Source: Candidula unifasciata
Taxonomy: Eukaryota; Mollusca; Gastropoda; Stylommatophora; Geomitridae
Assembly (NCBI GenBank): GCA_905116865.2
Contig: CAJHNH020004668.1
Coordinates: 636,858-700,857 of the forward strand
Length of the DNA stretch: 64,000 bases
Direction: 5' to 3'
The notes under the pieces were generated by a model. It was given only the letters and a program-made list of their open reading frames with translations. It was not told the origin of the DNA and searched no databases. Shown piece by piece: positions 56,097-62,233 of this stretch (the stretch's first letter is position 1; every line of letters starts with the position of its first letter). A program made the position numbers and the translations under genes.

Positions 56097-56363
56097 CCTA
56101 TGCCTATGGTTACAGTTTTGTGTTGAGTTGTCAAATTTAGTCCACTAACACAAGCCACATAGGATCAAATCCAGATTTCCCAACAGAAAGACAATGTAGC
56201 AGCCTTAGTTCAACTGTTCCTGCCACAATTACATTTTTAAATACCCTACTCAAAACTTAAAATCATTACAAAGGAACACAAATGAAACAGGACAATAACT
56301 GTTCAAATACTCACAGCTTTCCATAATAAAGTTTGCAGGCTTTCTGTCGAGCTCCTCAAGCAT
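30026..56363 (-). CDS. Gene B: class V aminotransferase-fold PLP enzyme, isopenicillin N epimerase-like, complete
   Basis: Nine minus-strand exons (56363-56315, 54560-54392, 53286-53144, 47503-47384, 46179-46066, 45004-44852, 38192-37984, 33395-33237, 30199-30026) are all phase-compatible with GT-AG borders and give 429 residues. That is a normal length for this fold. Motifs visible: NHGSYG at 56-61 near the N-terminus; LLVSNATTG at about 112-120; DHITSP at 199-204; VIDGAHAIGQ with Asp228, the expected partner of the PLP pyridine nitrogen; NLHKW with Lys254, the expected Schiff-base lysine; then APRG. The ATG at 56363 has an in-frame TGA two codons upstream, which fixes the start. By family knowledge such enzymes act on amino acids or C-S bonds (epimerases, desulfurases, EgtE-like lyases); the substrate cannot be told from sequence. 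No signal peptide or membrane segment is visible, so it is probably cytosolic. A paralogue lies on the same strand to the right. Confidence 0.92.
30296..30690 (+). mobile_element. RTE-like LINE 3' fragment, ATG tail
   Basis: This 158-codon open frame contains EMWFYRRMLRIPWTAKKSNQ, FFGHVMRRGKISHVVTTGK and IHAAGDRGLWRGMIAHAW, ending in (GAT)n. It is the best-preserved C-terminus of this family in the window. It lies antisense, about 100 bases from the gene B last exon, in intron 8. Confidence 0.85.
30785..30945 (+). mobile_element. SINE family G, degenerate
   Basis: A G-run and GCAGTGGGTCTGC at the 5' side, then ACAACCAGAACTTTCTGCCG and GTTTACAGCTGGTGCAGCAA. Confidence 0.6.
31060..31740. repeat. 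43-bp minisatellite, about 16 copies, gene B intron 8
   Basis: The unit contains AAGTCTAAGATTGTGACAAG, GAAGTTGATGAAAGATAATT and AGT. Variants are interspersed. Confidence 0.93.
31917..31972 (+). mobile_element. SINE family G, 5' fragment
   Basis: GTGGTTTCTGGGGACTCC then AGACCCACTACCCC. Confidence 0.5.
32260..32432. repeat. 22-bp minisatellite, about 8 copies, gene B intron 8
   Basis: The unit is GATGATGACATAGGACTGTG-AA with GTCATATTACTGTG variants. Confidence 0.9.
32965..33060 (+). other. tRNA-like sequence, probable SINE head
   Basis: GATGCCTAGTTGACCATGTT then TGGGGTGAAGGGTTCGATTC, a good RNA polymerase III B-box. I could not fold a full tRNA cloverleaf, so I call it a tRNA-derived repeat head. 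Confidence 0.45.
33237..33395 (-). CDS. Gene B exon 8
   Basis: It has acceptor TGATTTAG and donor GCTGAG/GTAAGT. It encodes residues 320-372 (DKIVDYTRQLADTTLE through SFPKFPCAE) and is phase 0 at both ends. It was recognised because it continues GGM into the typical small C-terminal domain. Confidence 0.88.
33600..33785 (+). mobile_element. SINE family T, direct copy, gene B intron 7
   Basis: GTTATGTAGCGGCTAGAAGC and AAAGGTCGTGAGTGTGAATC form the tRNA-like head. CCCAGCCTAAACTGGGTACC and CCGGGGAAGTAAAGGTGACT follow. Confidence 0.78.
33860..34135 (-). mobile_element. SINE family T, reverse, full length
   Basis: It runs from the tail AGTAAAAGTAAAGGACCC through AGGGCTAGACCTATATTTTA, CACGCCGGCCGCCTTTACTT and AAGGCTGGGTCGACCTAGGA to the head TATAGCCGCTCCACCACGGT. 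With the copy at 33600 it forms an inverted pair. Confidence 0.82.
34200..34345 (+). mobile_element. RTE-like LINE 3' end fragment
   Basis: GGAGATCACATGATATGGAG and GCATGATCACCCATGC match the end of the 30296 copy. Confidence 0.6.
34350..34980. other. Gene B intron 7, unassigned
   Basis: Contains a purine-rich GGGGGGAGGGAGGGGGG tract at about 34685. Otherwise nothing recognised. Confidence 0.4.
34990..35115 (+). mobile_element. SINE family G, middle part, adjacent to its own amplified 3' end
   Basis: GAACCAGCAGTCTGCATACA, GATCTGTAAAACAAATGTGC and GTTGTGGAACAAGACCAAAG are the SINE middle. The matching SINE 3' end appears, amplified, from 35235 on. Confidence 0.75.
35235..37600. repeat. 59-bp minisatellite, about 40 copies, derived from SINE G
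   Basis: The unit contains GGCCAGGACTTTCTGCTGGA, GTTTACACCTGGTCAGTCCT and AACGGCAACAACAAACAA. The first two parts match the SINE G 3' end (CCAGAACTTTCTGCCGGAG, TTTACAGCTGG). Copies differ mainly at GGTCAG/GGCCAG and a few other sites. A block of several units is itself duplicated. Confidence 0.95.
37605..37920 (+). mobile_element. SINE family T, direct copy split by a LINE fragment
   Basis: TTCCCAGGTCGATCCAACCT, ATGGGTACCAGGTCAAGTC and CACCCACTGAGTGCTGATTA lie left of the insertion. GTGCTGATTAGTCTATTAAA and TAGGTCTAGCCCTATATGCC lie right of it. Confidence 0.82.
37713..37833 (-). mobile_element. LINE 3' fragment inserted in a SINE, 17-bp target duplication
   Basis: 121 bases are flanked by CTGAGTGCTGATTAATC (37696-37712) and CTGAGTGCTGATTAGTC (37834-37850), one mismatch. 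On the minus strand the insert ends in GATGATGATGGA, the tail type of the RTE-like elements. Confidence 0.85.
37984..38192 (-). CDS. Gene B exon 7, carries the catalytic lysine
   Basis: It has acceptor CCTCTTTAG and donor GGCATG/GTGAGT. It encodes residues 250-319; NLHKWCFAPRGVAFM includes Lys254, the expected aldimine lysine, and the exon ends HALQFYMAIGGM. The 5.2-kb 18-bp array lies in the intron just before it. Confidence 0.93.
38482..43692. repeat. 18-bp minisatellite, about 290 copies, gene B intron 6
   Basis: The unit is CAGTCACCATACACTGTG, with common variants CAGCC, CAGAC, CTGTC, CATTG and GTACAG. The block CACTGTACACGTACTGTGCAG marks boundaries of higher-order repeats. The stretch 43190-43400 is a pure run of the CAGCC/CATTG variant. 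Single-base gains and losses cluster between 39,820 and 42,100. Because the period is a multiple of three and no unit contains a stop, open frames exceed 1000 codons on the plus strand. Confidence 0.98.
43700..44140. other. Gene B intron 6, unassigned
   Basis: Unique-looking sequence between the array and a SINE. No feature recognised. Confidence 0.4.
44142..44390 (-). mobile_element. SINE family G, reverse
   Basis: Tail CTTCTTCTTCACGTTCACCG, GCTGTAAACTCTGCCAGAAA, then TTGGTTCCTCGCC and CCAATTAGTCGACTCTTATG. Confidence 0.8.
44405..44570 (+). mobile_element. RTE-like LINE C-terminal fragment
   Basis: The translation gives RLNWFGAYGGNGRQKR-like and GSRPRGIQRRRREII, the basic C-terminal block in broken frames. 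Confidence 0.45.
44852..45004 (-). CDS. Gene B exon 6, carries the PLP-binding aspartate
   Basis: It has acceptor ATTTCACAG and donor CATAT/GTACGT. It encodes residues 199-249, DHITSPTSIVMPVERL then VVIDGAHAIGQIPLN. Asp228 is the conserved acidic residue facing the cofactor ring. Two partial copies of this exon lie just upstream in the transcript (see 45035-45224). Confidence 0.9.
45035..45113 (-). pseudogene. Partial tandem copy 2 of gene B exon 6
   Basis: The minus strand shows an acceptor-like CATGTTTCATAG followed by a copy of the 5' half of exon 6 (DHITSPTSIVMPVEKLV, then HKHGAVV). The copy stops before the Asp228 motif and runs into intron. It has no donor at the homologous place. Confidence 0.8.
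45145..45224 (-). pseudogene. Partial tandem copy 3 of gene B exon 6
   Basis: This is a more diverged copy of the same 5' half with a weaker acceptor (TTTCAAAG) and a small indel that breaks the frame. It is spaced about 110 bases from copy 2, the same spacing as between copy 2 and the real exon. Confidence 0.75.
45243..45345 (-). mobile_element. LINE B-type 3' fragment
   Basis: AATTAAGAATCGACATCACA and CACTCCCATAAGTGCTC are the reverse of the block at 55690-55795 that encodes EHLWECPECCD. Confidence 0.7.
45350..46060. other. Gene B intron 5, with a short tandem repeat
   Basis: Mostly unassigned AT-rich DNA. ATCTTGACTTATTCTCATAC repeats about three times at 45790-45865 with a 29-base period. 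Confidence 0.6.
46066..46179 (-). CDS. Gene B exon 5
   Basis: It has acceptor TTGTTTGCAG and donor CTTG/GTATGT. It encodes residues 161-198 (VNRIILELDFPIES through NPEIRMVIL) and is phase 1 at both ends. Confidence 0.9.
46190..46665. other. Gene B intron 4, left part
   Basis: AT-rich with a GTGGGCAGGTGGGTGGGTGT stretch at 46453-46472. No gene recognised. Confidence 0.4.
46670..46950 (-). mobile_element. SINE family G, reverse, diverged
   Basis: Tail-side CTTCTTCTCATACACCAGC, AGACTTCAGTCTTGTTCCAG, ending in ATGGGGCCCTAGAACCCAC. Confidence 0.75.
47384..47503 (-). CDS. Gene B exon 4
   Basis: It has acceptor CATTCTGCAG and donor CCAG/GTAAAT. It encodes residues 121-160 (AINIIVKSFPFKSGD through DFTSRLRPG). 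GDAILDTSLTYGAVKN is the part that in this fold follows the first PLP-phosphate loop. Confidence 0.9.
47630..47765 (+). mobile_element. SINE family T, 3' half
   Basis: GACCACATTACCCACCTGGT, GCTGATTGGTCTGTAAAAAT and GCACCTAAAGGCGTGAAAAG. Confidence 0.7.
47778..48045 (+). mobile_element. SINE family T, full-length copy
   Basis: Head GGGAGCCGCTGTGGTTTAGT, AGCTAGACGCTCGCCTGC and AGGTCATGGGTTAGGTTCCT (A- and B-box-like). Body CAGCCTTGAGTGGGTACC. End ATAGGTCTAAAACTG and AAGGCATGGAAAAGCC. Confidence 0.85.
48090..51885. repeat. 43-bp minisatellite, about 88 copies, gene B intron 3
   Basis: The unit contains CACTGTTTGGGACAGCATCC, TTGATGATTACACTGACATT and AAC. The first ~900 bases are regular with GGGGCAG/GGGACAG and TTACACT/TTAAACT variants. 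From about 49,030 onward there are scrambled, shortened units (for example at 49685, 49871, 50240, 51185 and 51470) that look like internal deletions or assembly errors. Confidence 0.97.
51890..52234. other. Gene B intron 3, unassigned
   Basis: A 66-codon open frame lies on the plus strand at 51998, but I see no family or splice context that supports it. Confidence 0.4.
52235..52735 (+). mobile_element. LINE A fragment, truncated at both ends
   Basis: The open frame 52297-52791 reads MEKLTGTSRAAEANTVRQVY, TGKVRPKLEYGMGAYSTAAK, LDKIQNTGLRIITGDMRSTS and so on. This matches the segment after the RT domain in the 60205 copy. It is cut at about 52735 by an inverted SINE G. Confidence 0.82.
52735..52827 (-). 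mobile_element. SINE family G, 5' part, reverse
   Basis: CTTCAAAGGAAGTCCCCAAT to GGGCCCCAGAACCCATATGG. It is head-to-head with the next copy. Confidence 0.75.
52828..53087 (+). mobile_element. SINE family G, direct, GAA tail, next to gene B exon 3
   Basis: AACAAAGAATAGAGACAATG, ACTCTGCACACAAATAAACT, CTTTCCACCGAAGTTTACAG and GAACACGAAGAAGAAG. The tail is 57 bases from the gene B exon 3 donor and was carried along in the inverted duplication. Confidence 0.82.
53144..53286 (-). CDS. Gene B exon 3
   Basis: It has acceptor TTCTCTAG and donor ACAACAG/GTAATA. It encodes residues 73-120 (YMQEREEHPDLWFRIT through LLLVSNATTG). A near-identical inverted copy of its last 105 bases plus flanking intron lies at 55345-55562. 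Confidence 0.92.
53290..54155. other. Gene B intron 2, with a decayed repeat near 53845
   Basis: At 53840-53925, AAGGTTTCTCAAACTGTTTA and ACGGCCCACTAAAGCAGGC resemble the repeat at 63385-63650. The rest is unassigned. Confidence 0.5.
54170..54388. repeat. 20-bp minisatellite, about 11 copies, touching gene B exon 2
   Basis: The unit is TACTACAAACTAGAGATCCT, with TTATT and CTAAAG variants. It ends in ACAAACTTAC, so the last partial unit merges with the splice donor of exon 2. Confidence 0.95.
54392..54560 (-). CDS. Gene B exon 2, N-terminal NHGSYG motif
   Basis: It has acceptor CTGTCTCAG and donor AA/GTAAGT. It encodes residues 17-73, including the family motif FFNHGSYGTVPRRV. A 20-bp tandem array abuts its 3' side, starting only a few bases beyond the donor. 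Confidence 0.9.
55065..55249. mobile_element. 185-bp hAT-type miniature element with 8-bp target duplication
   Basis: The ends CAGGGCTATTCAACT and AGTTGAATAGTCCTG are inverted repeats with one mismatch. CTCTACTG flanks it on both sides (55057-55064 and 55250-55257). The interior holds GGCCAAATCTGGCCCGCG. No coding capacity. Confidence 0.93.
55319..55345. repeat. (TA)n microsatellite
   Basis: About 13 TA units directly at the edge of the inverted exon copy. Confidence 0.9.
55345..55562 (+). pseudogene. Inverted copy of gene B exon 3 and its downstream intron
   Basis: About 218 bases on the plus strand match the minus strand of 53032-53248 with few differences. They cover codons for ITAKHYMDRARQE through LLLVSNSTTG, the GTAATA donor, and the tail of a SINE that lies in the intron. 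Ala becomes Ser in NATTG. The start of the exon and its acceptor are missing; a (TA)n tract stands there instead. It lies within intron 1 of gene B on the opposite strand, so it cannot be spliced in. Confidence 0.88.
55690..55795 (+). mobile_element. LINE B-type 3' fragment
   Basis: LLKMRTEHLWECPECCDVDS then a stop and ATTCAACATTCAACA, the same end as at 45243 (reverse). Confidence 0.75.
55858..55925 (-). mobile_element. SINE family T, 3' fragment, reverse
   Basis: AGTAAAGGTCCCTTTTCCAC and ATAGGGCTAGACCTATATTG. Confidence 0.65.
56008..56092. repeat. (TA)n followed by (GA)n microsatellite
   Basis: An almost pure TA run, then about 15 GA units from 56061. Confidence 0.95.
56315..56363 (-). 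CDS. Gene B exon 1 with start codon
   Basis: On the minus strand it is ATG, 16 codons (MLEELDRKPANFIMES), then one base before donor GTGAGT. The split codon with exon 2 gives Tyr17, and phase 1 fits. An in-frame TGA sits two codons upstream, so no longer N-terminus is possible from this exon. Confidence 0.8.
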
Positions 56364-56524
56364 GTCTCAGCTGTAACTTATACCAGAAGCAACAGCTGTT
56401 GAAAGATAAGATTACAAACACAAGTCGATTGGAGAAGTTTCAGTGACACACCAGGTGCTTCAGTACAGTACTACAGCGTAAACAGCCTGTGTGCTGCGTT
56501 GAACATGAACAGAATTATTCTTCA

Positions 56525-57240
56525 AATTTACCCACTGAAGATTCAATTATTATAATAAGATTACTTATTCTTCTATACACTAAAGATTCACTTATTATTA
56601 TTCTATAATATAATATTACTTATTCTTCTATACACTGAAGATTCAATTATTATTATTCTATAATATAAGATTACTTTTTCTTCTTTTTACTGAGGATTTT
56701 ATTATTATTATTCTATAATATAAGATTACTTTTTCTTCTAAATACTGAAGATTCAATTATTATTATTCTATATTATAAATTACTTTTTCTTCTATATACT
56801 AAGATTCAATTATTATTATTCTATAATATAAGATTACTTGTTCTTCTATATACTGAAGATTCAATTATTATTATTTTATAATATAAGATTACTTATTCTT
56901 CTACACAGTGAAAATTCAATTATTATTATTCCACAAATTAATGAATACTTATTCTTCTACACACTGAAGATTCAATTATAATTATTCCATAATATAAGAT
57001 TACTTATTCTTCTACACACTGAAGATTCAATTATAATTATTCCATAATATAAGATTACTTATTCTTCTACACACTGAAGATTCAATTATAATTATTCCAT
57101 AATATAAGATTACTTATTCTTCTACACACTGAAGATTCAATTATAATTATTCCATAATATAAGATTACTTATTATTCTGCACACTGAAGATTCAATTATT
57201 ATTATTCTACAAATGGAACATCAATTATTCTACTACCAAA
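56525..57240. repeat. 55-bp AT-rich minisatellite, about 12 copies, upstream of gene B
   Basis: The unit contains GATTACTTATTCTTCTACAC, ACTGAAGATTCAATTATAAT and TATTCCATAATATAA. It begins about 160 bases 5' of the gene B start codon, so it lies where the promoter would be. The left copies are more diverged than those at 56960-57170. Confidence 0.92.
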
Positions 57241-57461
57241 TTAATGATTGCCTAATCTTCTACAGATTAATGTCGCAATATGTTTTTACTCCCGTTCAAT
57301 CTCTGAAGCTATAACTGGGCACCTGTGACGGCCATACCACTGCCTGGTGCCGTTTGCAGTTATATAGGGAAACTTCTGTAAAGAGATAGGTTTAGAGCTT
57401 ATTGTTACAGTTTACAAATTAGTCTAATTATTAGAGATTACTCATGAGTATGTGTACATTA

Positions 57462-57642
57462 ACCCACAGGGGCACAGGAATAAAGGAAGGCCAAAAAACA
57501 CATGGAGAAGAGAGCTGGAGAATGAGGTTAGAAAGATTGGGAGGACATGGGGAGAGCTCCATGTAATGGCGAAGGATAGAACGACTTGGCGTGAGTTGGT
57601 TGAGGGCCTATGCTCCATTGGGGGATAGAAAGGCAGAAGAAG
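57462..57642 (+). mobile_element. LINE D 3' end
   Basis: GHRNKGRPKNTWRRELENEV, RKIGRTWGELHVMAKDRTTW and RELVEGLCSI, then (GAA)-like. This is the uninterrupted counterpart of the 24683-25377 copy. Confidence 0.82.
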
Positions 57643-57644
57643 AA

Positions 57645-58145
57645 TGTGTACATTACAGAATACACATAGTCACATTTATGTACAAGTTAGACACTTGTTT
57701 CTACAAATCAAATATTACCTATTAATTAAGCCTATTCGTACAGTATACAAAACAAAGATTTTAAATGTTCTTTCTTCTACTTACTTCTTTACAAATGAAA
57801 GATCACTTATTCTTCTACAAAATAAAGACATTTCCACATGTCATTAAGAAACAGCAGTCTATTGGATGTCGGTTATAAGAAACCCCATTAACTGACCTAC
57901 AAACGTGTCTAGGAAATGTCAAGCAAACTGCACTAGAAGAACTAAAGCAGTAGAATCGTTATGGTTATAGTTATTTCTCATAACGTGGAGGGTTAACGAG
58001 GTCAAAGTTCGCTGTAATGACCTAGTTAAAAGTAGGACATTTTCGGTGACTATAATTATTATTCGCTTTGTGGTTTTTGACACTATCTTTTATAAACGGA
58101 AGAGCGGGAAATAGTAATTTATTCAAAGGATAATACCGCTATTTG
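57645..58145. other. Intergenic DNA, unassigned
   Basis: No feature recognised. Confidence 0.4.
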
Positions 58146-58149
58146 GCTG

Positions 58150-58150
<1 letters not shown>

Positions 58151-58213
<63 letters not shown>
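58151..58213. repeat. (TC)n microsatellite, about 31 units
   Basis: A pure CT run of just over 60 bases. Confidence 0.97.
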
Positions 58214-58215
<2 letters not shown>

Positions 58216-58611
58216 AGACTGCAGGGTAGAGCGGTAGACATCAAACAAGTGTTAAGAGAAATTCCGGACAATTAGTAAAAGCCGAAAAAATAGTGCACGT
58301 TACATATTATAATTATTAAAACTTGATTCTGTGGAAGTTGCCCAGCTCTCTAATTTTGGAGAAGGTGTGGAAAGTAAACAGCAAGTTCAAGACCACGAAG
58401 TGTGCTGTGTCTGTGTTGTTGTTGTGGTGTTTTTTTTTTTTTTTCTTCAGTATTGGGAAGGTGTTGTCTATTGCTGCACATGTTAAGTGACTTCCAAACC
58501 GGTCTCTACGATTGTTGTTTAAGGTAAATGATTCCTGGTAATTACTGTGAATTCGCAATTTTTTTTTTTTGTAAATTATAAAATCATAAAGGACGTGAGG
58601 AATTTAATTCG

Positions 58612-58760
58612 GGGGCTACGTTAGCGCAGTCGATAAGACGCTCGCTTTCAAATCCAGCTACGACTCGCTGCAGCTCACTGTCGATGTTCGAAACCAGGCG
58701 GTTCCCGGGGTTCACCCAGCCTCTAGGAAATGGGTAACCAGAGTGACACTCGGATAAATA
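58612..58760 (+). mobile_element. SINE with a clear tRNA-like head
   Basis: TTAGCGCAGTCGATAAGACG fits an RNA polymerase III A-box and ATGTTCGAAACC a B-box, about 55 bases apart. GGGGTTCACCCAGCCTCTAG, shared with family T, follows. A real tRNA is unlikely because the spacing is long and a SINE body follows. Confidence 0.75.
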
Positions 58761-58828
58761 ACGACGCTGTATCTACAGAGTTAAGTGCGGACGGCGACAC
58801 AGGCGGACAATTCTTTTTAGCTGTCCCT

Positions 58829-59059
58829 GACTGACTGACTTTCTACCCCACCTGGTCATCACACAAGCAAAAAAAAAACACCCGATGACACAAAGTGCCA
58901 CCATGTGGATGAGGATCGCCGTGGACAGGTCCCAGAAACCGCGTTCAGACAATTGGCCATATTTATGGCCTGCCTATATTGCAGCCCCTGACAAAAGCCA
59001 GGGTGGGGCTTCAAATAACAAAAAATGTCATCCTTAAAAGGACGAAACTGGATCTATAC
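58829..59059 (-). mobile_element. SINE-like family S, copy 2, inverted, 8-bp target duplication
   Basis: It is the reverse of 16213-16440 over its full length: GACTGACTTTCTACCCCACC, ACACAAAGTGCCACCATGTG, AGGATCGCCGTGGACAGGTC and CAAAAGCCAGGGTGGGGCTT. It is flanked by CTGTCCCT at 58821-58828 and 59060-59067. The tail is (GACT)n on the plus strand, longer than in copy 1. Confidence 0.85.
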
Positions 59060-59069
59060 CTGTCCCTAC

Positions 59070-59500
59070 TGGTGACTGGTGGCAGAGCACTTATGGTTTA
59101 TAACCGTGTGCAATGACGCTGGTTCACATCTCCCGACTTTACCTTTAGGAATTTAAAGAATGGACAGTTGATAGTGAAAAGTTAAAAACAGCGAAGACAG
59201 CAACAAAACAAAAACTGCTTGTTGTGTCAACAGTTAGTTTTTCCAGGGAATTTATTTAAATGAATCTCTAAATTTGTATCAAGATTAGAATTTCAGTGAT
59301 TAAAACTGATGAGGTTTCAACAAATAACAAATTTGTTTTAAAAAAAGTGCAGCAATTGTCTGAGTGTTCTTCATTTCGTTTTTAATTTTCTTCTTATTTC
59401 CTTTTCTGCTTCTTCCTTTTTTTTTTTTCAACTCTCTGTCTCTTTATGTTCCTCTTTCTTCTGCAACTGTTGTCTCCTCATCCGCTTTTTTTTTTTGGGG
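59070..59500. other. Intergenic DNA, unassigned, ends in T- and G-runs
   Basis: A T-run and a G-run of about 14 at 59497-59510. No gene recognised. Confidence 0.45.
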
Positions 59501-59511
59501 GGGGGGGGGGT

Positions 59512-59730
59512 TCCGTAACAAAATGGTCAAGCCGTTTGCCTCGCGCTCTGAAGGTCGTCCGTTCGTTTCACGACTGGCGTAGTCCGGTTTACGGGTGCAG
59601 TTTATTAAAGAGACTTATTGGGGTCGTCGCGGGAGCTACGATGTTCGTGCTTGTTTCGACACTCTCGGCAGGCGGCTACCCGTTATGGAGAGGAAGACCG
59701 AGTCACATGGGATGAAAACCCATCGCAATG
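59512..59730 (+). mobile_element. Probable tRNA-related SINE
   Basis: AAATGGTCAAGCCGTTTGCC, TGAAGGTCGTCCGTTCGTTT and ATGGGATGAAAACCCATCGC resemble a tRNA-like head and a hairpin body. A related copy was not found in the window. Confidence 0.4.
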
Positions 59731-59974
59731 GAGTCGATTCTCTCGGCTTTAATCTTTACATTATATACTGTTCTGCTGCTAGAACAAGAACTGCTACTAC
59801 CACCACCATCATCACCACGCCACCATCAGCACCACTACCACTAAATACTCTTCTTCTTCTTCTTCTTCGTCCTTCTCATGTTTTCTTTTTCTACATTTGC
59901 TATTGCTGTTACCATGACTTCACCACCGCTACTTATCATGCCTACCATTAGTACTAGGCTCGTTGACACACCTC

Positions 59975-60058
59975 ACCTGAGTTGAGTTGAGACCTAAACC
60001 TAAGACCTTCGGATCAGCAGGCGAGCAACTAGCCGCTACACCACGGCGGCTCCCAGCC
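59975..60058 (-). mobile_element. SINE family T head, reverse
   Basis: GACCTTCGGATCAGCAGGCG, AGCAACTAGCCGCTACACCA and CGGCGGCTCCCAG. On the minus strand this is the canonical head GGAGCCGCCGTGGTGTAGCG. Confidence 0.75.
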
Positions 60059-60204
60059 TCCTTGTTACAAAACATAGTTCCCTGCATACATAATTCCACA
60101 GCTTATACATGAACTGCACTGCACACAGCACCCAGTTCACAACAGAAGCAAAGATGATTCTCGACTCTCATAAAATGTGGAAAATGTAGAAGCCTGAACC
60201 GAAA

Positions 60205-61835
60205 AGTGGGGTCTATGGCTAAATAATTCAAAAAGCACAGCATCACTTTTCTCTCTCTCTCCCCGAAAAAGAAAAAATCAAAATTTGGATTAAAAAACTA
60301 GCTCATCCCACAGACTGACACTCCTACCTTTCTGGGCGTTACACTTGATTCGCGACTAACTTGGAGGTCACATGTAGAAGCAGTACAGGGAAAAGCATTC
60401 AAGAAGCTTGCAGTTATGAAAAAATTAGCGGGTACCACATGGGGCGCTAACTCCAGAATACTAAAACAAGTATTTACTGGAGCAGTCAGGCGAGTCATGG
60501 AATATGCCTCCACTGCATTGGCGGCAGCAGCCAAGACAACAATGGGAAAACTGGACAAGGTTCAGAATATGGGATTAAGGATTGTTCTCGGAGCCATGAA
60601 AACCACCCTCATCAGAGAGATAGAGAGGATAGCAGATACTGAACCATTCGAACTCAGAAGGCAATACAAAACTCTTTTACAGTATGAGAAATTTAAAAGA
60701 CTTGAAAGTCATCCACTGCATTTTAAATTTCAAGAGAGAACAAAAAAAAAACAGACTGAAGCGTCAGAGCCCCAACCACCTTGCTAGAGAACTGTACAGA
60801 CAGCATCGAGATCTGCTTGAAAGAGATGTAGCACTGTGCGAAAAACTTAGGCCAGAACCATGGACAAGCAAGCCAGAGAAGGCAAATGTAATCATAACGG
60901 TACCAAGGATCACTTCAAAAGATGCCCAGACGGAGACACAACAGAGAACCCTGGCTCTTGCTATGCTTGATGAGAAGTATCCAAACACCACTTGGACTCG
61001 GGTTTTCACCGACGGCTCTGCTACAGATGCAGTCAGAAAGGGGGGTTGTGGAATTTACATTAAACCCCCTAGCAGTAGAGCAGAAACTCTCTCTCTCTCT
61101 CTACAAGCAGGTGACATCTGCACTAACTTCAGAGCTGAGGCAACTGCCCTCCTCTCTGCAGTCCAACATCTCATCACTCAAGAACACAGAGGGCACCAAA
61201 TTGTTATACTTAGTGACTCATTGTCTGTTCTCCAAGCACTATCCAGCAAAAAACAAGACAAACTAATTGCAGATCTAAGGACCAACATTGGCTTACTCTC
61301 CAAGGAAGCAGAACTGGTCTTGAAGTGGATACCAGCCCACTGTGGTATTCAAGGAAATGAGAGAGCAGATGAGTTGGCAAAAGCTGGGAGTAATCTTCCA
61401 CAACCTCATCCACCACACAGCTACAAGGAAACCAAAACAGCGCTAAAGCAGTCTTTCAAGCGGGAGTGGAGAAGGCAGAATGGAGATTACAGACCAGAGA
61501 GTGACAGCATAAACAAACTCAACAGGAAAGAACAAAAAACTATTTTTAGACTTCGGACTGGACACTGTGGTCTTCGAGCACACCTGTACAGGATAGGCAT
61601 AAAAGAATCTGCTGCCTATGATTGTGGAGCATAAAGTCAGACCCCTGGGCACATACTACAGTACTGCCCTAACCTCTCCAAGCAAAGACTGTGGATCTGG
61701 CCCAAGGGAGCCACATTGAAAGAGAAACTATGGGGGACGGGGGGCGACCTTAAACGCACAATCCTATTTGTGACCCAGACGGGACTCAATGTCTAGCATG
61801 ACTGATGTCGAACGCAGAAGAAAAAGAAGAAGAAG
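60205..61835 (+). mobile_element. LINE A: RT thumb to RNase H, 3' end with AAGAAG tail
   Basis: Frames in order: TPTFLGVTLDSRLTWRSHVE (end of the RT domain), KKLAGTTWGANSRILKQVFT, KLDKVQNMGLRIVLGAMKTT, then after a frameshift near 60760 an open frame to 61634. That frame contains the RNase H domain: FTDGSATDA, FRAEATALL, LSDSLSVLQAL and AHCGIQGNERADELA, the four carboxylates D, E, D and D present. TAA follows YDCGA; beyond it TPGHILQYCPNL and KLWGTGGDLKRT continue. The element ends CGAACGCAGAAGAAAAAGAA at about 61835. The N-terminal RT and endonuclease parts are missing. Nothing indicates present activity. Confidence 0.88.
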
Positions 61836-61879
61836 AAGAAGACGTCAAGCTGCGATCTTCTCTCCCCGTGTAATTAATT

Positions 61880-61985
61880 GGCACCCTTGGAGGGGGGGGG
61901 GCGGCAGGCGAGGTACATAGATCCAACACCCTTTAACAAACATATATTGTGAAAGATGACTAATTAAAGGTCTGCTGACGTCGGA
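61880..61985 (+). mobile_element. SINE family G, 5' part, degenerate
   Basis: GGCAGGCGAGGTACATAGAT, CCCTTTAACAAACATATATT and GACTAATTAAAGG, with a G-run in place of the usual 5' region. Confidence 0.5.
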
Positions 61986-62129
61986 GGTGTTCAGCTGAAA
62001 ACCCCCATATATCACAGCCTAGCTGTAAACCACAAACAAAAACCCTCTTTTAAGGCATAAGGCAGAAATAGAGGTATTCACCTTTAACAGAGATCCTGGC
62101 GCGTTAATCTTGCAGAATCAGCGCCCCCC

Positions 62130-62152
62130 CCCCCCCCCCCACCCCCAAACCG
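62130..62152. repeat. C-run
   Basis: A homopolymer of about 18 C near the end of gene C. Confidence 0.9.
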
Positions 62153-62233
62153 CAACCCAAGTGCTAACAATTAGTATCTTATTTAAAAATAAAATATCTG
62201 GACAATTTTATAATAAACACAACACAAGATCAT

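Noticed and set aside
58612..58700. True tRNA gene
   Set aside because: A- and B-box-like words are present, but the spacing is too long and a SINE body follows directly.
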